DNA of 64,000 nt from Austropuccinia psidii (GCA_023105745.1 JALGQZ010000003.1:47448196-47512195); one strand, 5' to 3'; shown: positions 46,283-57,518, counted from the first letter of the stretch. Notes: generated by a model not told the origin, from the sequence alone. A program made the numbers and translations.

Positions 46283-47023
46283 TTATATTTTCAATATCCA
46301 AGAATTGTTAGCCCATTTGGTGATTATTTCACATTTCCACCAAGGCCAATCATGTTTACCATGATCTAGTCTCATTCTGTAAAACCATTTCCTTTTAGTT
46401 CTGGTAAACAAAGAGTAGAGTTTTCCCAGTATTATTTCATAAGGTATGTGCAAATATTCTTGCAACAGATAAATTGTTCTTATGAACTCAATATGATTGT
46501 ATTCTACTTCACCAGACAATGTTGACCATTCTTCCGGATTCCAAATATCTTTTGCACAGATAGGGGTTTCTCCTAAAAATGGGGTCAAACTTCCTTTCAC
46601 AGAAAGTGTTTCTCCAGTGAAAGGTGTAGAATGTCTTGTCATATGTGGTTCACAATTATTATGAATTTTCTCCACATTTGCAATGATTTCATTCTTTGAC
46701 TTCTACCTTTAACTGCCGCTGTTTGCAAAATGTGTGGCAAACCGATTGGTATTATTAATTATTCCCAAAACATGATCTTTTAGAATTTTAAGTTTATCAT
46801 TAATGTTTAAAATGGAAAGACCTTGCATTTCATCAAGTCTGACATTTTTGAACTTATACCACTCAGTAGACTCTTTGTTATTTATTTTCAATTCGCTCAT
46901 ATCTGATGTTATTTCACTTAACTTTGCATTGAATTTGCCAAGTTCTATGTCAATACTAGATTTAAAAAATTATATTTCATCTATTATTTGCATGGAAATG
47001 TCCTGTTCATTCTTTCCTGCTCC
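46283..47023 (-). pseudogene. M2 Gag capsid N-part and coiled coil
   Basis: ORF 46283-46675 has EWSTLSGEVEYNHIEFIRTI and WANNSW-type capsid motifs; ORF 46709-46900 plus its upstream extension to 47023 is a coiled-coil-like stretch (SELKINNKESTEWYKFKNVR, LNINDKLKILKDHVLGIINN). The frame runs straight into the solo LTR at 47029; the rest of Gag is at 49020. Confidence 0.75.
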
Positions 47024-47028
47024 TTGGC

Positions 47029-49014
47029 TGTGAGCCTTTGAGATATTACCACATACCCAATAAGGTCACAAGAAAGACTCAGAATAATTATACATTAAAA
47101 ATAATTACTTTCAAAATACAAAAATACCATAAATTGGTACAAAAATTGGTTTAACTTAAAAACCAATGTATCAACATGTGAAATAAATTATACCATTGGA
47201 TTACCCATGGTAAAATACACATATACCATTTTTATGGCATATCTGTAAAGTCAATATTTAATGAGTTATAAGGAATGATACCTTATAAAAACCATAAATC
47301 CTTCTTTATTTCAAGAACCAATGGAACAACATGTGAAATAAGTTTTACCATTGGATTCCCCATGAAAAATCACACATAAAACAATTAATGAGCTAATTTC
47401 CAAAGCTAATATGTAAGGAATTAACCTGAATATATGCACTTTTTTGGTCAATGCATATATTCAAGGATCATAGCTAATATCTCTTAAACTATACAAGATA
47501 GAGTGATGAAGCAAAAATAAAGTTACCACGTAATGACTGTAAGAACAAAGATATAAACTTTATTTTACAAGCTATAAACAAGGTTAAAACCTATGATGAA
47601 ATATTGATAAAAATCAACAGAGCTGTTGACCACTTTGTTGTGAAAGTGGTCCAAACTTAGAAAAAATGTACACAGTTTGATTCTACTAGCTCATTAGTGA
47701 AGAATGATGTAATTTTTATTATTAAATTCAGGGTATAACCCCCTGAAATCATGGTTTGAAGTTTGAAATATTGAATTTCAACAGAAAAGATGAGTTACAA
47801 GAAAAATCATCAAAATTAGAGTTTTGATGATATAATGAAAAGCTCTTGGTAGCATGATGAGGTTATGTCAGGCGATAATAATTCACTCTCTGAATTTCTG
47901 TAGTGTGTAAAACTTCAAAGTTATTAAAGATCAAAGTTTGATCTTAAATTGAGCAGTTATGATCACCTACTGTAACCTTGAATTAAGTTTAACAGTCATA
48001 TGGGTGATAAAATTGGTGAATACTATTAGTTTATGATTAAAAAAAATAAAATCCACGAAATTTGGGGTTCTGCCAAGCCTCTGATGTCATCAACTTTAGA
48101 GTTATAGTGATAACTCTAAATAATGGTGTAATAATGATGCAATATGGTTTGATCATAATGTAATCATCTCCAAACCTTAAAATATTGATCAATTCCAGTG
48201 GATATGATCAGTACACGTCTACCAGAAGCCTGTGGGACTCTAGGAGGGAGGTATTTACTATAAATAGAGCTCTTTTTACTCTATTTTCCCCTCAGACGCA
48301 TCAAAAACATTAAATCAATTAAATCAAAGGTAATTTCTTTATTCTTTATATATAGAACTATTATATTATTAAAGACCAAGAACCACCTTGCTATAATCAT
48401 CTGATTTGACGTGATTAAATCATTTATTTAATTGTTTTTGCTAAAAAACTCTCTAAAACTCATTTCCATGTAAAAATCAAGAATATTAGTGATTTTTCTT
48501 TATTTTTATTGTAAATACAATTTGAAAAGGTTGTATTTATATTTTTTGCCGTAAAATATTACAAAATTATTATATTAAGTGTTAAAAGTAGGTCTTTCTC
48601 TCTTATTATAATAATTTTCTCTTTATTATTATTTTAATAATTCCTTAATTAATATAAGTAGTATTTATATTAATTTCTAACTTTAATATTGGTAATATTA
48701 TTGTTATTAATTGTTTTTTATTAATGAAAAACAATTTTTTACGCCTTTATTATTTGTTTTTAACAATAATAAAGTGCTTCTAAATATATTAATTATTTTA
48801 TATAAACATATTTATCTTATTATATTATATTCTATAATATAAATTATATTATTATATTTTATTAATAATATAATTGTTTTTACGCCACAATTATAATAGT
48901 TCTTTATTATTATAATTATTTTTTATCATATTTATTTCATTTATAAGGACATTCATAGTACAATAAGCAAAATATTAGTAATTTTTACTTATTGTTTCAT
49001 AGTCGAACCTTACA
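47029..49014 (+). repeat. Solo LTR of family B
   Basis: It starts TGTGAGCCTTTGAG and ends AACCTTACA, 1986 bp, flanked by TTGGC at 47024-47028 and 49015-49019. It aligns along its length with the B1 5' LTR (59248-61230). No internal coding sequence follows. The two halves of M2 gag meet exactly at the duplicated TTGGC. Confidence 0.92.
48259..48266 (+). promoter_or_regulatory. TATA box of the family-B solo LTR
   Basis: TATAAATA, followed about 25 bp later by CTATTTTCCCCTCAG, in a stretch well conserved with B1. The position about 1.2 kb into the LTR fits a U3/R boundary. Confidence 0.5.
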
Positions 49015-49019
49015 TTGGC

Positions 49020-49355
49020 TGTGAATTCCATAAGAGTCCTGGCCATATTGAAGACACTGTCCACAGCTGAAGGCCTCCATTTGGGAATATTGTAACCTTG
49101 TGGGTAAGGTCTTTGCCAATTTTCTTTGCCTTTGCCCTTGCCCTGATTGCTATTGGGACCTTTCTTCTTCTTCTTCTCAGGTCCATTGGGCTTCTCTTTG
49201 AATTCTGCTGGAGCTGGTTTGGAGCTGGTAGACGCCACTGGGCCTTCTTCAAAAGCTGGAGCCATTTCCAATTCCTTACACTGGTCTACAAATAAAAGAA
49301 TTTGGTTCTTCAACCAATTCTTTATCTTTTTGACATTGTCTTTGCAAGACAATGG
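49020..49355 (-). pseudogene. M2 Gag segment with overlapping X frame
   Basis: Frame X is open throughout and reads SCKDNVKKIKNWLKNQ, EEGPVASTSSKPAPAEF, KENWQRPYPQGYNIP and VFNMARTLMEFTA, then past the solo LTR KEQERMNRTFPCK and stop. Frame Y, which leads into the capsid, reads LQRQCQKDKELVEEPNSF and GQCLQYGQDSYGIHSQ but has several stops. Both frames have counterparts in B1. The ORF extends into the F2 LTR (to 49412) only by chance. Confidence 0.72.
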
Positions 49356-49360
49356 GCTCC

Positions 49361-50782
49361 TGTCAGCCTGTGACTCAAAACCAGAGCACAAGCATGACGG
49401 CCAAAATACCATAAATCAATGGTATAGCCATGATACCACCAAAACATGGAGCTGAGCCAAATCAGCTCAAAAGGTATCAAAAGAAAGAGGAAACTCACCT
49501 CTTTCTGACAAAATAAGTCCCATCACCATAGGACAAGAAATTACAAAGTTATTGCTGAGCATAAACCTTAATTTTCACCTCTCATCTAAAATTAAGAAGG
49601 AGAGGCTTAACCCCATCAAATGGGTACCCAAAATGAAGCTCTAAGACAGGGCTATCCAATGGTACCAGCCAAACTGAGCTAGCACCAATATTACTGGAGT
49701 TATGGTCAATTTCAGGCCAAATAAGGGTGAACAAAACATTCACCTCTCATCTAACTTCTACATTTTTCGGGTGAGATACTTGAAGTGGGGTCTTTCTGGA
49801 AAGAGCACAATCAGGGATATCTTATGGTGTCATTGATTTCCTCATAGCTCAACTAAAACAAAAAGTTATGGGGAAAATAAGCTCAATACACCTTTTTGCC
49901 TATACCACGCAAATGTACAAGAATCTTGTACATGGGATAACTTTGGCATATTTAATGATACCCATAAAAATGAGGTACCATTGTGTAAAGCACATACCGG
50001 GCTCCACACTGAACCAATTTTGAGGTTGATATATCAAGAATTGACAAAGGTATTGCTGTTTTAACGTCAGATTCCCACCTGCTGTCAGATACAGCTTTAT
50101 CATGGGATAATATCCCATAACCATGAATATGAGGTCTCAAATAGACGAAGAAGCTTGTTTTTACTTCTATACCTCATATGTCAGTCAATACTGGGGTCCC
50201 ATACAGTTTATGTACAGCATTCTATGCATCATACACGTCAGAATCAGGCTGTGAGGTGCCCAGATGAAAATTTTCACCCTGTATTGGTGAAAACTGCCCA
50301 GATGTGGTTTCAAAACCACATCTGAGCCTAATACAGGTTATACAGGCTGTTTGCAAACCACAAGCCAGTACTAGAGAGTGAAAAAATCTTCACTTCCTCT
50401 ACGTGGAAAGGTCTAGCACCCTTTCCACCCCATTTCAGGATAAAAAGGAGGATTTTCACTGCCAGAATTGTTTCCTAATCCTGCTATTGAATATCCCATG
50501 TAGTAAACTGTCCAATACAGTTTTACTCTTGGGTAATAATCAGGGTATAATTATAATTTTAATTATTGTAGTTCTTATTATAGTAATCCAACTGGTAGGA
50601 CTGCATCCAGGGTTCTCAATAGCGCTCCCCACCACTATTGCTGAATAGTAGAACCCTTTTATTATATTATAAACCATTATATTATTAAAAAACTCTTACT
50701 TTAAAATTATTTTCATGTGTCACAGTCATAGTTCTAGTTGTAAATAGCCTAATTACTGCTTCAACATAGACTCCACCTGACA
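49361..50782 (+). repeat. F2 5' LTR
   Basis: It starts TGTCAGCCTGTGACTC and ends CACCTGACA, 1422 bp. It has two strong inverted repeats: TGTACAAG/CTTGTACA near 49914-49932 and AGATGTGGTTT/AAACCACATCT at 50300-50323. By eye it is roughly 90 percent or more identical to the 3' LTR, with many transitions and one small indel. Confidence 0.9.
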
Positions 50783-50802
50783 TTTTGGGGTCCTGGCTGT
50801 GT
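50783..50802 (+). other. F2 primer-binding-site region
   Basis: TTTTGGGGTCCTGGCTGTGT follows the LTR directly, sharing TTGGGGTCCTGGC with B1. Confidence 0.6.
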
Positions 50803-51384
50803 TTTAAACCTTTTTGGACCCTTATAAGTGAGTTTTTCTCTTATTTCTCACTTTCTGACAATTGTTTTATTCTATTTAGGCGTAATGATTCTTAAAAATA
50901 TATACATTATATATATATTTCTCTTTTTTGGTACATATACCACCTTTTTTACTCATATTTTAAGAGTATCTGTCACGTGGGTAATAACCACAAGACCCTT
51001 ATTTTTGGCGTCTTTTACATATAAAAAACACATAAGCCATCAATACAGTCTCATTTTTTGATTAAAATAAGACACCTCATACTGATAAACCAACAGTTGA
51101 GGCGTGGTAGGACATATTGTTAACTCAATTGCCCAGTTACACACCACCTTTTGACAGTTTACACTTGCTAATTAAAAGTTATTCTGTGAGATATTGGTAT
51201 ACAAACAGTATACCAAATATCAGTAAGCTGTATATCTGACGTGGAATTGTGAATTCAATAACACTGTCATTATACAAGGGCACACTGTAATAATATATAA
51301 GCCCATAGGCAATTCTTAGACATGCAAAACCAGCATTTCTTGAGAAGTCTTAACTGACATAAGCCCTCTTTTTCCTGTTTTGAT
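50803..51384 (+). other. F2 untranslated leader
   Basis: AT-rich leader of about 0.6 kb before the first coding exon. No repeat or gene seen; the ORF at 50828-51061 has no family match and is not called. Confidence 0.5.
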
Positions 51385-51438
51385 TCAGTTGAAGATAACT
51401 TCATACCACTTGAAAGCCAGTCACAGGCCAACACACCA

Positions 51439-52457
51439 GTGACACCCTCAGAACAAGAGGGAAGCAAAGGCAAAGGAAAGAGGCACAGTGAAGGCCTGAT
51501 AAAAGCAAAGAATTGGACACCAATTGCCACACAGAAGAGTAGAAAACCACAAAATTCTGCATCAATAGAAGGTAAACCAACCTTGATAACTTGTGCAAGG
51601 AAAATTACAATTATTAACCCAGTTGTAACCTCCAAAGGCAAACTGCCCAAATCAGCAGATAACAAATTTGTACAAGGCACAGTCAAAGGTAAATACCCTA
51701 AGAACATAAAGTTTTTGACTGCTTGCAAACACTAACATGTCACCTGTACACCCCAGAGATCTTGGCTTCCAAAGGAACCAACCAGAGGACAGAGAAGGTT
51801 TGTCCAGATCCAGAAGAGCTGAAAGAGGACACCTTGGACAAAGTAGTGGATGGAAAAACAATGAGGGAGATAATATCAACCCTGCCATTCACCCTCCAAT
51901 TCAATGGAAAGCTCAAACCAGAGGACTGGAAAGACATGGATCGAGTTCTTCAGCTCCACCAACTCCTCAAGGACTTATTCCAATGGAGCATGGACAACAA
52001 GAGGTTCAACCTAGCATCTCACTGGGAAGAACTTGGAGCAAGTCGCCATAAGATCTGTCTAAGAGAGATAGACTTCAAAGACCTGATGTTAATCACCAAA
52101 GGTTGGAATCCTACCAGGCAGTTCAGGCTCCTGGAGGCAAGGGCACAGAGGATAAGGGAGAATCAAGCCATTATCCAAGCTAGAGAAGAACAGTTAAACC
52201 AGACAGGGCCTACTCAGATTCCTTCAGGCTCACAAGGAGCAGGCCATATCAGCCCTCCAGTGGCTTCACACCATTCAGAAACCAGCAGATCAGTGGCCAA
52301 GGGTTACCATTCTTCACAATTCCAGGAAGCTTCCAGGAGAAGACAAGGAAACAAGGGCAAGAACAAAACCTCCTTCAACCAGAGGAGGAAAGAGTCAGAA
52401 CCTATCATTCAGAAGCTGTTGGATTTGGTAAAAGAAGTGCACAAGAACCAGAAGTAG
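51439..52457 (+). CDS. F2 spliced accessory ORF X (join 51439-51688, 51757-52457)
   Basis: Exon 1 is open from about 51385 (clear from 51439) with GSKGKGKRHSEGLIKAKNW and GKLPKSADNKFVQGTVK. A 68 nt intron (51689-51756) joins it in frame, phase 1, to exon 2, which starts EILASKGTNQRTEK and runs uninterrupted to a stop at 52457: TLPFTLQFNGKLKPEDWKD, LFQWSMDNKRFNLASHWEEL, KICLREIDFKDLMLITKGWN, and a basic C-terminus (RRRQGNKGKNKTSFNQRRKE). Exon 2 overlaps Gag by about 700 nt in another frame. No domain is recognised; a nucleic-acid-binding role is only a guess from the basic tail. No in-frame ATG is evident at the start of exon 1. Homologous X frames occur in C1, F3, and, more distantly, B1, M2 and M1. 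Confidence 0.6.
51689..51756 (+). other. F2 intron containing the Gag start codon
   Basis: Donor GTAAAT at 51689, branch motif CACTAAC at 51730-51736, Gag ATG at 51737, acceptor CACCCCAG ending at 51756. Removing 68 nt keeps X in frame. F1 has the same length and spacing. Unspliced RNA would keep the ATG for Gag-Pol; spliced RNA would lose it. Confidence 0.65.
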
Positions 52458-52941
52458 TTGTAAGCCACTCTAGAATCAGTAGTCCTCGTAATAGAAACAT
52501 TACCCCACTCAGACTGAACATAACATTGTCACATCTGAGAGTAACATCAACGGTGATACACTGTCGTTACAAATGTCCCAATATGCTGAAAAATATGCAA
52601 AGCAGTTTGCAGAAATTGAAGCTGGCAAAGAGAGTATGAGAAAAACACAAGCCTCCTTGGAACAGATAGTTAAGAATCTTCAAGAAGGATATGCTCAACT
52701 GATCAAAGCCTCTGAAGAAACCAAAAAACGACTGAATATAGTCTTTGAAGAACAACACCACAGCAAAAGGGACAGGGATTGTCTGGACCAAGACATAAAC
52801 AAATTGTTTAATGTCTACCATAACTTGAAGCCCCAACCACAAGGCCAGGTTATGGAGAATCCATATCAACCAGATGCCATGTTGATGCATAAGGCAAGAT
52901 CTCCATCACAATACCAGGATGGAGATGGAATGTCTTATTAA
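51737..52941 (+). pseudogene. F2 Gag N-terminal region (frame Y)
   Basis: Starts MSPVHPRDLGFQRNQPEDRE at the ATG inside the intron, interrupted at 52051 and near 52190. It continues through QNLLQPEEERVRTYHSEAVG, shifts frame by one base near 52500, then MSQYAEKYAKQFAEIEAG with a coiled coil (LEQIVKNLQEGYAQLIKASE) to a stop at 52941. This part of Gag likely drives assembly. The overlapping X frame is intact over the same DNA while Y is damaged. Confidence 0.68.
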
Positions 52942-52953
52942 GAGAAGGAAGCC

Positions 52954-53790
52954 TTGAAGCCGATTCCTGAGGCCTCAAGCTGGCCTAAATTCTCTGGATC
53001 GGGAGAATATGATCATATGGAACTCATAGATTATATTGATGGACTCTTCATTGATGTACCAAGCATACCAGACTACTGGATCACTGCTAGATTCAATACT
53101 CCATTTAAAGGTCATGCTAGTATATGGTACACAGAAATGAAAGAAATCCATGGCAGAAGAAACTGGCCATGGTGGAAGAGTCAAATAATCCAAAAGTACA
53201 GTAATAGAACTTGGATATGGCAGAAGACCATGTCATTTGAAAATGACAAATACTCTGTGGACAAAGATCCATATGAGTGGTGTCTTAGACAGTCTAAAAG
53301 ACTTAAAGCCATTGATCCTCAGATGAACATCCAAATGAGGAATCACAAACTCCTGACACAATTGCCAGGAGATCTAGAGCATGCAGTAAAATGCAGATGA
53401 AACCAAAATTGCACTCTAGATGACATTGCCAACACCTTACAAGAGATAAGGAAAAGGACTAATATAGGGAAATTTACCCCATATAAGAGCAATAGTTTCA
53501 AAGAGAAACAAACTTTCAGGGTAGAGTTTAAAGACAAACCAAAAGATAGAGCGGCAGAAGTGGCAAAGAAGAGGAATTCTTGTGACAATTGTGGTTCAAC
53601 AGACCACTATGCCAACAACTGTCCAAAGGCAAAGAAAAAATTCTATTCCATTGAGAAAGTCCCAGAGGAAGAATATCCAACAGAGGATTCTGAATCAGAC
53701 TACATGGGTGATGCCATCAGAGAGCCATCTGATGATGATCAAGACCCAAGAGAGGAATTTCTAGTGGAATACCAAGAGGAAACCCACTAG
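52954..53790 (+). pseudogene. F2 Gag capsid and zinc knuckle
   Basis: Capsid motifs in order: WPKFSGSGEYDHMELIDYID, VPSIPDYWITARFNTPFKGH, WYTEMKEIHGRRNWPWWKSQ, DKDPYEWCLRQSKRLKAIDP, LLTQLPGDLEHAVKCR, then a TGA stop at 53398. After it come NQNCTLDDIANTLQEIRKR and an intact CCHC knuckle CDNCGSTDHYANNC (53580-53621), followed by an acidic tail (PEEEYPTEDSESDYMGDAIR). The knuckle packages RNA; this is the only complete one in the window. Confidence 0.8.
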
Positions 53791-53807
53791 AAATTCAGGA
53801 CATACAG

Positions 53808-54452
53808 TTGGAAGCAGGCATGCCACAGGACACTGCTAACAAAAACTTGTGCAAACACACACAAGATGTACAAACATTCCTGGTTACACCAACTAAAGGA
53901 ATGGCATATATACATGGGACAGCCACAAAAATGACTGTTTGTATTGACAATGCTCAGAATCCACTGATCATTGATAGCGGAGCACCTTCCTCCATAGTAG
54001 CCAGAAACTATCTGGATACCCACTTCCCAAACTGGGAAAAACAGCTCTTGCCCACTAAGGCCAAGAACTTTAAAATTGCATCAGGGAAGATGACTTCCAT
54101 TGGAACAATTATCAAAGAGATAATTATACCCCACAGGAAGGGAAATATCAGATCCAACCCAGAGTTTGTAGTGCTTGATGATGCCCACATCCAAGGGTTT
54201 TTACTGGGAACAGATTACCAGAGGATGTATGGCATAGACATTTACAACAGTAAAAATAGGCACATCACCATTGGTACTAATAAGGAAAAGAAATTTTCAC
54301 TTTATATATACCAGATATCTTCTCAAGATCCACTAGAAGACCTTCTGAAGGAATTCAGAGAGGGACAGTTTAGCACTACCCTCACTGGTAAACAAAAACT
54401 AAATTTACTGAAGATGCTGAGAAAGAACAGACCAGCATTTGCCATTGGTTAA
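53808..54452 (+). pseudogene. F2 aspartic protease
   Basis: A 214-codon open frame: GTATKMTVCIDNAQNPLIID followed by SGAPSSIVARNYLD (DSG intact at ~53972), ASGKMTSIGTIIKEIIIPHR, the flap/ILG-like FLLGTDYQRMYGIDIYNSKN, and the linker into RT ending KNRPAFAIG before a TAA at 54450. Looks nearly functional by itself; frame with the preceding Gag is lost at 53788. Confidence 0.8.
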
Positions 54453-55103
54453 GAACCATTAGGCAAGATCAAAGGCCATGATATAGAACTATATCTGGAT
54501 GTGGAAAGGCCTTATCCACCCATGCTTAGGAGACCTCCTTATCCAGCAACCCTGGAAACCAGGAAAGAAATTGAGAAACATATCAATGAACTCCTGGATA
54601 TGGATGTCATCAGGAAGATTGGACATAATGAAATAGTGGAAATAACCACCCCTGTCCTGATCACCTGGCATGATGGCAATTCTAGACTGTGTGCAGATTC
54701 CAGAGCTCTGAATAACTACGCAAAAGCAGACAGGTACCCTATACCCAGGATACCTCATGCCTTGGATAAACTGTCAAAAGCCAAACACATAACCAAAATG
54801 GATTCTATGAAAGGCTTCCACCAAAATGGAGTTACATCAAACCCCATGAAATTATTCAGAATAATATGCCATATGGGCATATATGAGTATACCAGGATGC
54901 CATTTGGCATCAAAAATGCACCAGCCCATTTCCAAAGGATGATGGACACAATATTTCAAAAAGAAATACTGGAAGGCTGGATGGTGGTATATATTGTTGA
55001 TATCATTATATACTCAGAGACATGGAAAGACCATATGAAATACATAGACAGAGTACTAAGTAAATGCACACCCATAAATCTGAAAATTTCACTTAAAAAG
55101 TGA
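54453..55103 (+). pseudogene. F2 reverse transcriptase
   Basis: A 200-codon frame from 54501 covers ERPYPPMLRRPPYPATLETR, LLDMDVIRKIGHNEIVEITT, WHDGNSRLCADSRALNNYAK, RYPIPRIPHALDKLSKAKHI, MKGFHQNGVTSNPMKLFRII, FGIKNAPAHFQRMMDTIFQK. The catalytic box at about 54989-55003 reads YIVD, so the first Asp is Val and DNA synthesis is not expected. Substrates would have been the element RNA and cDNA. Confidence 0.85.
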
Positions 55104-55780
55104 AATTTTGGCCAACAAGAGTTACTGGCTCTAGGACACAAAGTCCCAGCTCTTAGTCTGGAAATTGACCAGAATAAATTAGCAGCAGTACTACAAAAAC
55201 CAGTACCAAAGAACATCAAATAGATGCAATATTTCCTTGGGTTTGCTAGCTACTATAGAAACCACATCAAGAACCTTTCCCACACAACTAGTAGCTTATA
55301 CAAGCTGTGTTCAAAAGATGTAGTTTTTGAAATCACCAAGGAAAGGAGGGATGCATATGAGAGGATCAAATATGAACTCACAAAAGCACCTGTGCTCATC
55401 TTACCTGACTTTGAACTACCATTGAAGTTATATATAGATGCAGCATGCAGTCAAGGCCTAGGAGCAGCCCTTCACCAAAGACAAATTGTGGATGGTGAAC
55501 CAAGAGAAGGAGTAATTTCCTACATCTCAAGGCAGCTGAAAGATTCAGAAGCCAGGTATGGCGCCACCCAGACTGAATGTCTATGTCTAGTCTGAGCTCT
55601 AGAAAGACTCCATTATTATCTGGAGGGTGCAGTCTTTAAAGTCTACACAAACTGCACAGCCTTGAAGTGTTTACTGAACATGAAGACTACAAATAGACAC
55701 ATGCTGAGATGGCAAATAGCCATCCAGGAGTATAGATGGAAGATGACCATCATATGCAAGGAAGGTAAAAGCCATACCAA
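55104..55780 (+). pseudogene. F2 RT connection and RNase H
   Basis: GHKVPALSLEIDQNKLAAVL-type connection, a TAG at 55221, then 55224-55595: FLGFASYYRNHIKNLSHTTS, DFELPLKLYIDAACSQGLGA (first Asp), YISRQLKDSEARYGATQTEC (Glu), a TGA at 55593 in place of a conserved Trp, YTNCTALKCLLNM-type strand (Asp to Asn), and SHTNADGH near 55780 where the end motif is damaged. Confidence 0.78.
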
Positions 55781-56400
55781 TGCAGATGGCCACTGGACAA
55801 TTTCATAGCAATCCAGATTATGACCCTGAAGTTGCAGCCAAAATCCCTATCCACTTCATGGAAGTGGATAGGAGGAAGAACTTCAGATTTTCTGAATGGG
55901 CTCCAGAGAGTGGTACCCTTGAAAGTGGAAACACTGATTCAGAGGGGACAGAAACTCCCATATTGGGAATAAGTTCCTCTGAACTGCACAATAAATTTTT
56001 TAGTGCAGTATAACTCCTTCAACAAAAGTAAAGGAGTCCAGAACTGGAAGCCCAGCTGGAAGAACCCTGGTTGAGGGCCTATAAGGATAAGAAGTTCTTC
56101 CTTATAGATGGCGTGCTCTGACACAGAGAGAAATACACAAGTGCACTCACAGTGGTAGACAGAGACCACATCTCCTTGATCCTGCAGGAATGCCATGACT
56201 GCCCCTATATGGATACATGAGTGGAGACAAGACCAAGGAGAGGGTACCAAGAACAGCTTGGTGGCCCAAGTGGGAACAAGAGTTGGGAGAATACATCAAC
56301 ACTTGTTAAAGATGCCAAAAGGCAAATACGAAACATGGGAAGACATATGGGTTACTTCAACATATAGAAGAACCCAAACACCCATGGGAAACCTTCAACA
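55781..56400 (+). pseudogene. F2 linker and integrase zinc region
   Basis: ORF 55780-56013 is the linker ([53 protein letters not shown]). The HHCC finger follows in two frames: DHISLILQECHDCPYM near 56170-56210, a 2 bp loss, then the C-side with NTC-stop-RCQKA near 56310. A TAA replaces the residue between the two zinc cysteines. Confidence 0.68.
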
Positions 56401-57245
56401 TGGACTGGGTTACAGGACTTGTCCCAGGAGGAAAAGAAAACTAAAATGCCTGCTTGATCATAGTTGATAGGTTCAGCAAGAGCATGAGGTGTCTACCATG
56501 CCACAAAGAGGACACAGCCATGGATACTGCCCTGTCATTTTGGAATAACATCATATCTACCTGTGGAGTCCCTAAAATCATCATTAGTGATAGGCACCCA
56601 AAATTCACAGCTGAATTTTGAACCAACTTGTATGACATGCTTGGCACCAAGCTTGCTTTTTCCACAGCTTTCCATCCCCAAACAGATGGCCAAGCTGAGA
56701 GGATGATCCAGACTATGGAAGACATGCTTAGAAGGTTCTGTGCCCATGGCATGGAATACAAGCACCATGAAGGATACACCCATGACTGGGTTACCCTTCT
56801 AACAGCTTTCAAACTGGCATATAATACAAGTCAGCACTCTACCACAGGAAAAACACCTGCAGTGGTAGAGAAAGGATGGAATCCCCTGTTGCCTGTGGAC
56901 CACTTGAAGAAGAGTCTTTTGACCATCCACCCCACAGCCAAAGACTTCCATGATATGTGGAAGTGGGCTTGTGACAAATATGCCAAATGCATAGCTGAGG
57001 CAAAAGAATATAATAAACAGAGGTGGGACATGACACATATGGAACCTGACTTTAAGGAAGGAGACCAGGTGCTAGTGTCTACACTGAACTTTAATAATCT
57101 TAAAGGACCCAGGAAGATGAGGGACTCATTTGTAAGGCCTTTCACTATCATTAGGTTGATAGGAAAGAATGCAGTGGAAGTCAAACTTACAGAGGAATTT
57201 TCCAGGAAGCACCCAGTCTTCCCAGTAAGCTTGGTAAAACCATAA
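56400..57245 (+). pseudogene. F2 integrase core and C-terminal domain
   Basis: Core motifs: [16 protein letters not shown] (first Asp), [35 protein letters not shown] (second Asp), a TGA for Trp at 56622, then the open frame 56628-57245: FHPQTDGQAERMIQTMEDML (catalytic Glu), GYTHDWVTLLTAFKLAYNTS, GKTPAVVEKGWNPLLPVDHL, VLVSTLNFNNLKGPRKMRDS and FSRKHPVFPVSLVKP. All three catalytic residues are present. Two stops break the core. Confidence 0.83.
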
Positions 57246-57518
57246 TTCCAAACAAAGGAGGATAAATTCCCCTCCAGGAAGAAGAACCCAACACCACCTG
57301 ATATAGTGGAAGTGGAGGACTCCAAAGGGCCTGTGAATAAGACCATCAGGGCCAGGAAGATCAGACTTAATGGAAAGGATCAAAGACAATACTTAGTCAG
57401 ATTCAAGCACCAAACAGCTGATAAAGTCAAATGGTTGGCAGAAGATGCCATACCAGATGGGAACCTTCATCTAAGGAGATTCAGGGCCTCTAGGAGGACT
57501 GAAAAGTCTCATCAATGA
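57246..57518 (+). pseudogene. F2 chromodomain-like tail
   Basis: Follows the integrase after a stop at 57243: TPPDIVEVEDSKGPVNKTIR, NGKDQRQYLVRFKHQTADKV, KWLAEDAIPDGNLHLRRF, ending ASRRTEKSHQ at 57518. The chromo-like strands with aromatic residues (YLVRF, KWLAE) match the F1 and M2 tails. Probable targeting module. Confidence 0.75.

Noticed and set aside
49010..49412. A 145-codon ORF running from M2 gag into the F2 LTR as one gene
   Set aside because: The part beyond 49360 is antisense LTR; the GCTCC duplication marks an insertion boundary, so the fusion is accidental.
55590..56625. TGA codons at conserved Trp positions (55593, 56622, also 24711), suggesting UGA read as Trp
   Set aside because: Many TGG codons remain in the same genes and TAA/TAG stops are also frequent, so ordinary decay explains them.
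56831..57346. Minus-strand 171-codon ORF
   Set aside because: It is antisense to the well-supported F2 integrase C-terminus.
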